Of a stretch of DNA of 22,333 nt, positions 15,460-22,333 are shown piece after piece. The notes below the pieces were generated by a model, which worked only from the letters and a program-made list of their open reading frames with translations, did not search any database and was not told where the DNA came from. A program made the position numbers and the translations under genes. The DNA is from CAYLGY01 sp964383325 (GTDB lineage Bacteria; Pseudomonadota; Alphaproteobacteria; Rhizobiales; Rhizobiaceae). The stretch lies in the NCBI GenBank assembly GCA_964383325.1, contig CAYLGY010000044.1:1-22333 (forward strand), in the 5' to 3' direction. Positions within the stretch are counted from its first letter, which is position 1. The number at the start of each line of letters is the position of its first letter.

Positions 15460-16581
15460 ATGACCAAAACGAACCTTGCCATCGATCCAGTCTCGGACCG
15501 CCCGGACTGGCATGATTCCATTCTGAAGGGCGACTGCGTCGCCGCGCTGGAGAGATTGCCGGATCATTCGGTCGATCTCGTCTTCGCCGATCCGCCCTAT
15601 AATCTGCAGCTCGAACAGCAATTGCATCGGCCGGACCAGTCGCTGGTCGACGCGGTCGATGACGAATGGGACCAGTTCGAAAGCTTCGCTGCCTACGATG
15701 CCTTCACGCGTGCCTGGCTGCTGGCGGTGCGGCGGGTACTGAAGCCAACCGGCACGCTCTGGGTGATCGGCTCCTATCACAATATCTTCCGCGTCGGAAC
15801 CACCTTGCAGGACCTCGGCTACTGGGTGCTGAACGATGTCATCTGGCGCAAGACCAATCCGATGCCGAATTTCCGCGGCCGCCGCTTCCAGAACGCGCAT
15901 GAGACGCTGATCTGGGCAAGTCGCGACCGCAATGCCAAGAGATACACCTTCAATTACGATGCGCTGAAGGCAGCAAATGACGATGTGCAGATGCGCAGCG
16001 ACTGGCTCTTTCCGATCTGCACGGGCAGCGAAAGATTGCGCAACGAGACGGGCGGCAAGCTGCATCCGACACAAAAGCCCGAGGCGCTGCTGGCGCGCAT
16101 CCTTCTCGCCTCGAGCCGGCCCGGCGACGTCGTGCTCGATCCGTTTTTCGGATCCGGCACGACAGGCGCGGTTGCGCGCCGTCTCGGCAGGCATTTCGTC
16201 GGCATCGAGCGCGAGCAGCAATATATCGATGCGGCCAGGGCGCGGATTGCGGCCGTCACGCCGCTGGGGGAGGGTGAGCTGGCGACCCTCGTCCCGAAGC
16301 GCAGCGAACCGCGTGTCGCCTTTGCTGCGCTCCTCGATGGCGGACTCGTGCAGCCCGGAACGAAACTGTACGACCGGCACCGGCGCTGGTGCGCGGTCAT
16401 TCGCGCCGATGGCACGATCTGCGCCGGCGAACATGCCGGATCGATCCACCGCGTCGGGGCTGCGGTGCAGGGACTGGACGCCTGCAATGGCTGGACGTTC
16501 TGGCATTTCATGGAAGGAGAGCGACTGCGCCCGATCGACGAACTGCGCAGGATCGCCCGGCAAGCCATGGGCGCGGCCTGA
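15460..16581 (+). CDS. ccrM: CcrM-type adenine DNA methyltransferase (GANTC)
   Basis: Cell-cycle-regulated N6-adenine methyltransferase expected to modify GANTC, an orphan enzyme without a nuclease partner. It has 373 residues. Motif order is DPPYNLQLEQQLHRPD first (Asp44-Tyr47), then DPFFGSGTTGAVA (Gly231-Gly233) for AdoMet binding, as in beta-class enzymes. The stretch RKTNPMPNFRGRRFQNAHETLIWA and the C-terminal domain of about 100 residues (GTKLYDRHRRWCAVIRADG to the end) are characteristic of CcrM. The ATG at 15460 lacks a good ribosome binding site. The first GANTC in the gene is at 15514-15518. It is convergent with mutY, 13 bases apart; a 6-bp stem at 16598-16616 might help end its transcript. 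Confidence 0.96.
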   Translation: MTKTNLAIDPVSDRPDWHDSILKGDCVAALERLPDHSVDLVFADPPYNLQLEQQLHRPDQSLVDAVDDEWDQFESFAAYDAFTRAWLLAVRRVLKPTGTLWVIGSYHNIFRVGTTLQDLGYWVLNDVIWRKTNPMPNFRGRRFQNAHETLIWASRDRNAKRYTFNYDALKAANDDVQMRSDWLFPICTGSERLRNETGGKLHPTQKPEALLARILLASSRPGDVVLDPFFGSGTTGAVARRLGRHFVGIEREQQYIDAARARIAAVTPLGEGELATLVPKRSEPRVAFAALLDGGLVQPGTKLYDRHRRWCAVIRADGTICAGEHAGSIHRVGAAVQGLDACNGWTFWHFMEGERLRPIDELRRIARQAMGAA

Positions 16582-16594
16582 GACCTCCACATTG

Positions 16595-17629
16595 TCAGCT
16601 GGCGCCGCCTGCCAGCCGGATTGCCTTGCGGAACAGGGTCGGCAAGGCTTCGCGCCTCAGGTTCCCCGGTTCGGACCACCAGCAGCCTTCCGGCGCCGGA
16701 CCCTCCAGCCGGTCGGCGCGGAACAAGGCGAGATCCAGCGTGAAATGGGTGAAGACATGGGTCACTTCGCCCGCCCGGCGCCAGTTGCCGGGAAGCGGCG
16801 CTGCCGCCTCGCCGATATCTCCATCTCCATTGGCTGACCAGTCCGAGCCGGGCAGGCCCGTCATGGCCCCTAGCAGGCCCCGGTCCGGCCGCCGCTCCAG
16901 CAGCAATGCGCCGTCCTTGCGGAATGCGAGGAAGGCCGCACCGCGCCGGCGGGGCTTCTGGGCGCGCGCGGCTTTGCGCGGAAAGCGGTGCGGCTCGCTC
17001 CGGCCTGCGCAAATGTCGCCAAACGGGCATTCCCCGCATTCGGGCTGGCGCGGCTTGCAGATCATCGCGCCAAGCTCCATGAGCGCCTGGGCGAAGTCGC
17101 CGGGGCGGGAAGGCGGCAGCATGGCCTCGACGGCGGCGCGGATTGCCGGGCGCGCTTCAGCCTTCGGCAGGTCGATCCCGTACAGGCGGCAGATGACCCG
17201 CTCGACATTGCCGTCGATCGCCGCGACCGGCTCGCCAAAGGCAATCGCGGCAATGGCGGCCGACGTGTAGGGTCCAATACCCGGCAAAGCCGACAATTCT
17301 TCTGCGCTGGCCGGAAACGCGCCATCCGGGCGGGATGCGACGATCGCGGCGCAGCGCTTCAGATTGCGCGCGCGGGAATAATAGCCAAGGCCGGCCCAGG
17401 CGGCGAGCACTTCGTCCAGGGGCGCGGCGGCAAGGGCAGCAACATCCGGCCAGCGGCTGACGAAATGCTGGAAATAAGGGCGGACCGTCTCGACACGGGT
17501 CTGCTGCAGCATGATCTCCGACAGCCAGATGCGGTAGGGGTCCGGCGCCTCTCCGCTGCCGGGCGCCACCCGCCAGGGCAGGTCGCGACAGTTCCGGTCA
17601 TACCAGCCGAGCAGCCCGACGGAAGCCAT
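16595..17629 (-). CDS. mutY: A/G-specific adenine glycosylase
   Basis: Base-excision repair enzyme that removes adenine mispaired with 8-oxoguanine. From the ATG at 17629 the protein has 344 residues. Catalytic Glu38 (SEIMLQQTRVETV) and Asp139 (VAAIDGNVERV), the helix-hairpin-helix LPGIGPYTSAAI, and the [4Fe-4S] cysteines 191, 198, 201 and 207 (CKPRQPECGECPFGDIC) are all offset by exactly one from the E. coli numbering, which supports this start. An ATG at 17650 is a weaker alternative. The C-terminal NUDIX-like domain with HVFTHFTLDL recognises 8-oxoguanine. It is divergent from the DUF721 gene, with 74 bases between starts. Confidence 0.97.
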   Translation of the reverse strand: MASVGLLGWYDRNCRDLPWRVAPGSGEAPDPYRIWLSEIMLQQTRVETVRPYFQHFVSRWPDVAALAAAPLDEVLAAWAGLGYYSRARNLKRCAAIVASRPDGAFPASAEELSALPGIGPYTSAAIAAIAFGEPVAAIDGNVERVICRLYGIDLPKAEARPAIRAAVEAMLPPSRPGDFAQALMELGAMICKPRQPECGECPFGDICAGRSEPHRFPRKAARAQKPRRRGAAFLAFRKDGALLLERRPDRGLLGAMTGLPGSDWSANGDGDIGEAAAPLPGNWRRAGEVTHVFTHFTLDLALFRADRLEGPAPEGCWWSEPGNLRREALPTLFRKAIRLAGGAS

Positions 17630-17650
17630 GGGGTCTTCACGGTTCTGCAT

Positions 17651-17678
17651 TTGCGCTTTGTCCACGAAGCGATACAAT
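17651..17678 (+). promoter_or_regulatory. Candidate sigma-70-type promoter for the DUF721-dsbA-smc block
   Basis: A -35-like ttgcgc (17651-17656), a 16-base spacer and a strong -10-like tacaat (17673-17678) lie 25 bases before the DUF721 ATG. The predicted start of transcription is near 17685. The assignment is by eye only. Confidence 0.4.
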
Positions 17679-17703
17679 CTGCACAATCATTGCGGTGGAA
17701 CCC

Positions 17704-18204
17704 ATGGCAGCAAAACGCCCGCGCTTCAATGCCGTCCCGGTGAGCGAACTGGTATCGGGAATTATCGATCCGGTCCTTGCCCGCCGCGCCGGGATGACGA
17801 CCGGCCTCATCGAGGCGTGGGATGAGATTGTCGGAGAACAGATCGGCGCGCGCTCGCGCCCGGAGCGGATTCGCTGGGGCCGCAGGGCGACCGCCGAGGA
17901 CCCGTTCGAACCGGCGACCCTGGTCATCGCCTGCGACGGCGCCTCGGCGCTGAAAGTGCAGCACATGGCGGACGAGATCGTCGCACGGGCCAATGCATTC
18001 CTGGGCTTTGGGGCCATCGGGCGGGTGCGGATCGTCCAGAAGCCGGTATCGGCGATGCCCCCGCCAAACAGGGCGCCGGCGCGCCCGCTTTCCGTAAACG
18101 AAAAGGAGCGGATCGCCAAATGCGTGGCGTCTGTCGATGACGAGCCCCTGCGCGAGGCCCTGGCCCGGCTCGGCGAGAATGTTGCGGCAAGGCGACGGAG
18201 TTGA
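17704..18204 (+). CDS. DUF721 / DciA-like protein
   Basis: A 166-residue protein of the DUF721 family. DciA, a member of this family, is the common bacterial loader or operator of the replicative helicase. Seen here: VSELVSGIIDPVLARRAGMTTGLIEAWDEIVG, the family's N-terminal helix-rich part, then TLVIACDGASALKVQHMADEIVARANAFLG. A proline-rich linker (PVSAMPPPNRAPARPL) leads to a short helical tail. The ATG at 17704 is preferred because ggtgga sits four bases upstream; a GTG at 17695 is possible. Whether this copy serves DnaB is an inference. It is divergent from mutY and upstream of dsbA and smc, which places it among DNA maintenance genes. Confidence 0.82.
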   Translation: MAAKRPRFNAVPVSELVSGIIDPVLARRAGMTTGLIEAWDEIVGEQIGARSRPERIRWGRRATAEDPFEPATLVIACDGASALKVQHMADEIVARANAFLGFGAIGRVRIVQKPVSAMPPPNRAPARPLSVNEKERIAKCVASVDDEPLREALARLGENVAARRRS

Positions 18205-18279
18205 CAGAATTTTCTGCAATGCTGGCGAGTGGGGCGCGACAATGCCCGAATTCTGCATTATCTGGGGGCAATGTTCCGG

Positions 18280-18307
18280 CCGGTATCGCCTTTCATCGCG
18301 CTACCGG
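18280..18307 (+). other. Imperfect hairpin in the leader of the DsbA-type gene
   Basis: The arms ccggtatcgc and gcgctaccgg form a 10-bp stem with one mismatch and an 8-base loop. It lies in the 136-base gap between the DUF721 gene and the DsbA-type gene, 33 bases before the ATG. No U-run follows. It could be a weak terminator or a leader structure. Confidence 0.35.
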
Positions 18308-18340
18308 TGCAAGATCAGCCAGAAACAAGGTGGTATTCGC

Positions 18341-19015
18341 ATGATTCGTCCGATCCATCGCAGGAAGGTCCTGCTCTATCTCGGGGCCGTGTCGGGCCTC
18401 GCCCTGCTTGGCGCCTGCAGCGACAGCGGTGGCGGCTCCGGCGCGGCGCGTGCCGATACGCCGCCGGCGCAAGGCTCTGTCGACCTTGCGAAATTGCTCG
18501 CCAACAATCCCTTGCCGGATATGGTCATGGGAAGCGCGGATGCGCCGGTGACGATCGTCGAATATGCCTCGATGACCTGTCCGCATTGCGCAACCTTCCA
18601 CACCCAGACCCTGCCGACCATCAAGGAAAAATACATCGATACCGGCCGGGTGCGCCTGATTCTCCGTGAGTTCGGCTTCGATCCGCGTGCCGAGGCCGGC
18701 TTCATGCTCGCCCGCTGCTCCGGCGACCGCTATTTCCCGATGGTAGATGTGCTGTTCCGGCAGCAGGGCAATTGGGCGAGGGCCGAGAACGGGCGCGAGG
18801 CGCTGCTCGGCATTGCCCGGCTTGCGGGATTCTCGCAGGAGGCATTCGAGGCCTGCCTCACCGATCAGGCCCTGCTGAACGACGTACGGGCGGTGAAGGC
18901 CCGGGGCGAGAGCGAATTCGGCGTCAATTCGACGCCCACCTTCTTCATCAATGGGCGCAAATATGCTGGAGCCTTGTCGGTTGAGGAAATGTCGGCCATC
19001 ATCGACAGCCTGTAA
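18341..19015 (+). CDS. DsbA-family thiol-disulfide lipoprotein
   Basis: A 224-residue thioredoxin-fold protein of the DsbA/DsbG type that should act on cysteines of exported proteins. The N-terminus MIRPIHRRKVLLYLG has a twin-arginine-like pair, followed by a hydrophobic stretch and a lipobox ending at Cys26 (LLGAC), so it is probably membrane-tethered in the periplasm. The active site is Cys80-Pro-His-Cys83 (ASMTCPHCATFH) and the cis-proline loop is STPTFFING near the C-terminus. The ATG at 18341 has aaggtgg seven bases upstream. The frame is open further upstream to 18137, but that part overlaps the DUF721 gene. It lies between the DUF721 gene and smc, an order I recall from other Hyphomicrobiales. 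Confidence 0.94.
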   Translation: MIRPIHRRKVLLYLGAVSGLALLGACSDSGGGSGAARADTPPAQGSVDLAKLLANNPLPDMVMGSADAPVTIVEYASMTCPHCATFHTQTLPTIKEKYIDTGRVRLILREFGFDPRAEAGFMLARCSGDRYFPMVDVLFRQQGNWARAENGREALLGIARLAGFSQEAFEACLTDQALLNDVRAVKARGESEFGVNSTPTFFINGRKYAGALSVEEMSAIIDSL

Positions 19016-19054
19016 TTCGCCGGTCCATCCGCTCCTGTCGCCGGGTAGCTGATC

Positions 19055-22000
19055 ATGCGGTTCGCCCGGTTGCGCCTGGTGGGGTTCAAGTCCTTCGTCG
19101 AAGCCTCGGATTTCGTGATCGAACCGGGGCTCACGGGCATTGTCGGCCCCAATGGCTGCGGCAAGTCCAATCTCGTCGAAGCCCTGCGCTGGGTAATGGG
19201 CGAAAGCTCCTACAGGAACATGCGCGGCTCGGGCATGGAAGATGTGATCTTCTCGGGTTCGGCAACGCGTCCGGCGCGGAACATTGCCGAGGTGACCCTG
19301 TTCCTGGACAATCGGCGGCGCAAGGCGCCGGCCGCCTTCAACGATGCGGATGAGCTGCAGGTATCGCGCCGGATAGAGCGGGACCGGGGCTCCGTATATC
19401 GCATCAATGGCAAGGAAGCCCGGGCGCGGGACGTGCAATTGCTGTTCGCCGATCAGTCGACCGGCGCCCGCTCGCCTTCCATGGTGGGACAGGGGCGGAT
19501 AGGCGAGCTGATCCAGGCGCGGCCGCAGGCAAGACGGGCCCTGCTGGAGGAAGCCGCCGGCATTTCGGGTTTGCACAGCCGCCGTCATGAGGCCGAATTG
19601 CGGCTCCGCGCCGCCGAGCAGAATCTGGAGCGGCTCGAGGATGTGGTCGGCGAATTGCAAACCCGCATCGAGAGCCTGCGCCGCCAGGCCCGTCAGGCGA
19701 TCCGCTTCCGCAGCCTTTCGGCCGAGATCCGCGCGGCGGAGGCGATTCTGCTGCATTTGCGATGGAGCGAGGCGAAGGCGCAGGAGGCTGAGCATCAGAG
19801 CGCCCTGTCGCAGGCGACGCAGCGCGTGGCGCAGGAGGCTGCATTGCAGATGGAGGCGGCGCGAAACCAGGCTGTTGGCGCGCATGGCCTGCCGGAACTG
19901 CGCCGCGCGGAAGCGGAAGCGGCTTCGGAATTGCACCAATTGGGGGCAGCGCGGGACCGGATCGACCAGGAGGCCGACCGGCATCGGCAGCGACAGCAGG
20001 AGCTGCAACGCCATCTCGCGCAGATCGAGGCCGATCTTGCGCGCGAGAAGGCCATGCTGGAAGAGAATGCCGCATTTGCGAAGCGGCTCGACGAGGAGGA
20101 GGCGGCGCTGCAGGCGGCCAGGCAAGCCGATGCGGGGCGCGAGACCGAGGCTCGTGACCGGGAGACTGCCGCGACCGCCACGCTGATGGCCAGCGAGGCG
20201 CAACTGCAACAGTTGACGGCCGAGCGGGCGGCGGCGATGGCCGAACGCGCCGCTGCCGAAAGACGGGCCGGCGAGGCGGGCGAGCGACAGGCGCGCCTCG
20301 CCGCGCAAGTGCAGCAGGCCGAACAGGAACTCTCCCGTCTCGCCGCGAGCGTTGCGGACCTGCCGGATCCAGCGGCCAAGGCGGCAGCCGTTTCGGACCT
20401 CGAGGCCCTAGTGCGCGAAGCGGAGGCAGAACTGGAGAGCGCCGAGCGGGATGTCGCGAGGCGACGGGAAATGCAGGATGCAGCGCGCGCTCCCTTGCAG
20501 GATGCGCGGGCGAGACTGGCGCGGGTCGAGACCGAGGCGCGGATGCTGACCAGCCTGCTGGGAGGGGATCGCGGCAGCCGCGCGCCCGCCGCGCTGGATC
20601 AGATTCGCGTCGAGAAGGGCTATGAGACCGCGCTCGGCGCGGCGCTGGGCGACGATCTCGATGCACCGCTGGATCCGCACGCGCCGGCCCATTGGGCTGG
20701 CGCCGCCATTCGGGAAGACGATCCCGCTCTGCCGCCGGGCGTGGCGCCGCTGGCGGATCACGTGGCGGCGCCGGAAGCGTTGGCGCGCCGCCTCTCGCAG
20801 ATCGGCATTGTCGAGGCTGATGCCGGTCCGGCCCTGGCGCGGCAGCTGGCCCCGGGCCAGTGTCTCGTCAGCCCCGGCGGAAACCTGTGGCGCTGGGACG
20901 GCTTCGTCGCGTCCGCCGATGCCCCGACGGCGGCGGCGCAAAGGCTGGCGCAGCGCAACCGGCTGATCGAGATCGAGGCCGAGCTGATCGAGGCGGCGGA
21001 ACAGGTCAAGTGCCAGGAGGCGCAGCTGGCCGGAGCCGAGCGGGCGCTGCAGGAGGCGCTGGAGACCGAGCGCGCGCGGCGCACGCTGCTGCGCGAGCGC
21101 AATGGCCGCCTTGGCACGGCGCGCGCGGAACATGCCGAAGCGGAGAAATCTTCGGCGCGCTACCTGGCCCGGCAGGCCGCGCTGGCGGAATCACGGGCGC
21201 GAATCGCCGAGGCCGTCGCCGAGGCGGAATTGGAGCTGACGCAGGCGCGGGCGGCGCTCGCGGCATTGCGTGACCTTTCGGAACTGGAGGCACGCCACGG
21301 CGCGGCCAGCGAGCAGGCGCAGGCGGATCGCGCTGCCCTTGCCGAGGCGAAAGCGGAACTGGCCGCGATCCTGCACGCGGCCGCATCGAGGGCGAAGCGG
21401 CTGGAAGCCATTGCCGAGGAACGGCGTCTTTGGGCCGACCGCGGAACAGATGCCGGGCGCCAGATCGAAGCGCTGGCGACCCGCCGGGAGGATGTGGTCG
21501 CCGAACTGGCAAGACTCGCCGAAGCGCCCGCCGAACTGGAGGCGCAGCGGCGCACGATCCTGTCACGAATTGTAGAAGCCGAACGTATCCGGCGCGAATC
21601 GGCCGACCGGCTCGCGGCCGCCGAGCTGGCGCAGAAGGGGCTGGATGAGGCCGCCGCCGCCGCCATCCAGGCCCTGTCCCAAGCGCGCGAGGCGCGAGCC
21701 CGTGCGGAAGAGCGCCTGACGGCCGCCGAAGACCGGCGCATGGAAGTGGAAGCGCGCATTCGCGAAGTGCTGGGCGTGGCACCGCACGAGGCGCTGCAAC
21801 TGGGCGGGCTTGCCCCCGACGCCGCGGTTCCCGCGCCCGAAGCCGTGGAGCGGCGTCTCGAACGGCTGAAGATCGAGCGCGAAAGGCTGGGCGCCGTCAA
21901 TCTGCGCGCCGAGGCCGAGCAGTCTGAACTTTCGGCGCGGCTGGAAAGCCTTGTCCGCGAACGGGAGGATGTGGTCGAGGCGATCCGCAAGCTGCGTCAC

Positions 22001-22333
22001 GCGATTGCCAGCCTCAATCGCGAAGGGCGCGAGCGCCTGCTGGCGGCGTTCGACGAAGTGAACGGGCATTTCCGCGAATTGTTCACGCATCTGTTCGGCG
22101 GCGGCATGGCCGAATTGCAGCTCGTCGAGGCCGAGGATCCGCTGCAGGCGGGCCTTGAGATCCTTGCGCGGCCTCCTGGAAAGAAGCCACAGACCATGAC
22201 GCTTCTCTCCGGCGGCGAGCAGGCCTTGACCGCCCTGGCGCTGATCTTCGCCGTGTTCCTGACCAATCCGGCGCCGATCTGCGTGCTGGACGAAGTCGAT
22301 GCCCCGCTTGACGATCACAATGTCGAGCGTTTC
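19055..22333 (+). CDS. smc: Chromosome segregation protein SMC, 3' end outside the window
   Basis: Structural maintenance of chromosomes ATPase, which with ScpA/ScpB compacts and separates chromosomes. There are 1093 codons without a stop up to the window edge; I estimate some 50-60 residues are missing. The Walker A motif is GPNGCGKS at residues 31-38, in MRFARLRLVGFKSFVEASDF onward. The first coiled coil runs from about 170 to 500, and the hinge is about 505-630 (VEKGYETALGAALGDDLDAP). The returning coil is followed by the signature LSGGEQALTALALIF at 1051-1065 and Walker B ICVLDEVDAPLDDHN with Asp1079-Glu1080. The frame is continuous from the ATG at 19055 to the signature motif. The ribosome binding site is weak (ccgggtagctgatc). 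Confidence 0.97.
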   Translation, partial: MRFARLRLVGFKSFVEASDFVIEPGLTGIVGPNGCGKSNLVEALRWVMGESSYRNMRGSGMEDVIFSGSATRPARNIAEVTLFLDNRRRKAPAAFNDADELQVSRRIERDRGSVYRINGKEARARDVQLLFADQSTGARSPSMVGQGRIGELIQARPQARRALLEEAAGISGLHSRRHEAELRLRAAEQNLERLEDVVGELQTRIESLRRQARQAIRFRSLSAEIRAAEAILLHLRWSEAKAQEAEHQSALSQATQRVAQEAALQMEAARNQAVGAHGLPELRRAEAEAASELHQLGAARDRIDQEADRHRQRQQELQRHLAQIEADLAREKAMLEENAAFAKRLDEEEAALQAARQADAGRETEARDRETAATATLMASEAQLQQLTAERAAAMAERAAAERRAGEAGERQARLAAQVQQAEQELSRLAASVADLPDPAAKAAAVSDLEALVREAEAELESAERDVARRREMQDAARAPLQDARARLARVETEARMLTSLLGGDRGSRAPAALDQIRVEKGYETALGAALGDDLDAPLDPHAPAHWAGAAIREDDPALPPGVAPLADHVAAPEALARRLSQIGIVEADAGPALARQLAPGQCLVSPGGNLWRWDGFVASADAPTAAAQRLAQRNRLIEIEAELIEAAEQVKCQEAQLAGAERALQEALETERARRTLLRERNGRLGTARAEHAEAEKSSARYLARQAALAESRARIAEAVAEAELELTQARAALAALRDLSELEARHGAASEQAQADRAALAEAKAELAAILHAAASRAKRLEAIAEERRLWADRGTDAGRQIEALATRREDVVAELARLAEAPAELEAQRRTILSRIVEAERIRRESADRLAAAELAQKGLDEAAAAAIQALSQAREARARAEERLTAAEDRRMEVEARIREVLGVAPHEALQLGGLAPDAAVPAPEAVERRLERLKIERERLGAVNLRAEAEQSELSARLESLVREREDVVEAIRKLRHAIASLNREGRERLLAAFDEVNGHFRELFTHLFGGGMAELQLVEAEDPLQAGLEILARPPGKKPQTMTLLSGGEQALTALALIFAVFLTNPAPICVLDEVDAPLDDHNVERF

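Noticed and set aside
16598..16616. A terminator hairpin for ccrM
   Set aside because: The stem is only 6 bp, lies inside the mutY coding region and has no U-run. It is mentioned under ccrM but not listed as a feature.
18201..18229. A perfect ttgaca at the end of the DUF721 gene as a dsbA promoter
   Set aside because: No -10-like hexamer lies 15-19 bases downstream (the region reads ggcgag), and the element overlaps the DUF721 stop codon. It is probably chance.
18293..20308. A 671-codon minus-strand open frame opposite the DsbA-type gene and smc
   Set aside because: Shadow of the long coiled-coil coding region of smc. The plus strand has continuous SMC motifs.
1..22333. A previously undescribed multi-gene system such as a defence island or biosynthetic cluster
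   Set aside because: Nearly every gene belongs to a known housekeeping family in an order expected for this group. CcrM is an orphan cell-cycle methyltransferase with no nuclease neighbour, so it is not a restriction-modification or defence locus.

Overview
The window is a chromosomal housekeeping segment from an alphaproteobacterium, most likely of the order Hyphomicrobiales (Rhizobiales). The evidence is gene content and order plus high GC: a cytochrome c oxidase assembly cluster running into ispH-thrB-rnhA, a thrC / M16 peptidase / GNAT / EAL cluster, a CcrM-type GANTC methyltransferase, mutY, and a DUF721-dsbA-smc block. An intergenic palindrome built around the core catgatcccggaaagtgg also resembles those common in this order. 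I cannot place the genus from sequence alone. The taxonomic call rests on recalled synteny and is an inference.

Layout. Positions 1-3351 (+): the end of ctaB, a 51-residue CoxF-like membrane protein, ctaG, ctaE, a DUF983 zinc-ribbon membrane protein and surf1. Together these make heme O, load Cu(B), supply subunit III and insert heme A for the aa3 oxidase. Positions 3401-5828 (+): ispH, thrB and rnhA, tightly packed, with thrB/rnhA overlapping as ATGA. Positions 5829-6271: a tandem array of a 56-58 bp palindromic repeat that contains a 100-N assembly gap. It separates rnhA from the convergent downstream gene.

Positions 6272-7760: a divergent pair, a secreted DsbD-N-like protein (-) and yqgE (+). 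Positions 7751-13939 (-): an operon transcribed thrC, M16 zinc peptidase, RimJ-like acetyltransferase, then a large membrane PAS-GGDEF-EAL protein. The last has degenerate active sites in both output domains. Positions 14077-14667 (+): a lipoprotein of unknown function. Positions 14676-15362 (-): a HAD-family protein that lacks the usual nucleophilic aspartate. Positions 15460-16581 (+): ccrM, with a near-consensus CtrA box in the shared upstream region. Positions 16595-17629 (-): mutY. Positions 17704-22333 (+): a DUF721/DciA-like gene, a DsbA-type lipoprotein, and smc. The smc gene runs off the right edge with its ATPase motifs complete.

I found no CRISPR array, prophage, transposase, tRNA or rRNA, and nothing that looks like a new multi-gene system. 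The points most worth a second look are the repeat array at the gap, the HAD protein with glycine at the nucleophile position, the doubly degenerate c-di-GMP protein, and the CtrA-like box upstream of ccrM.
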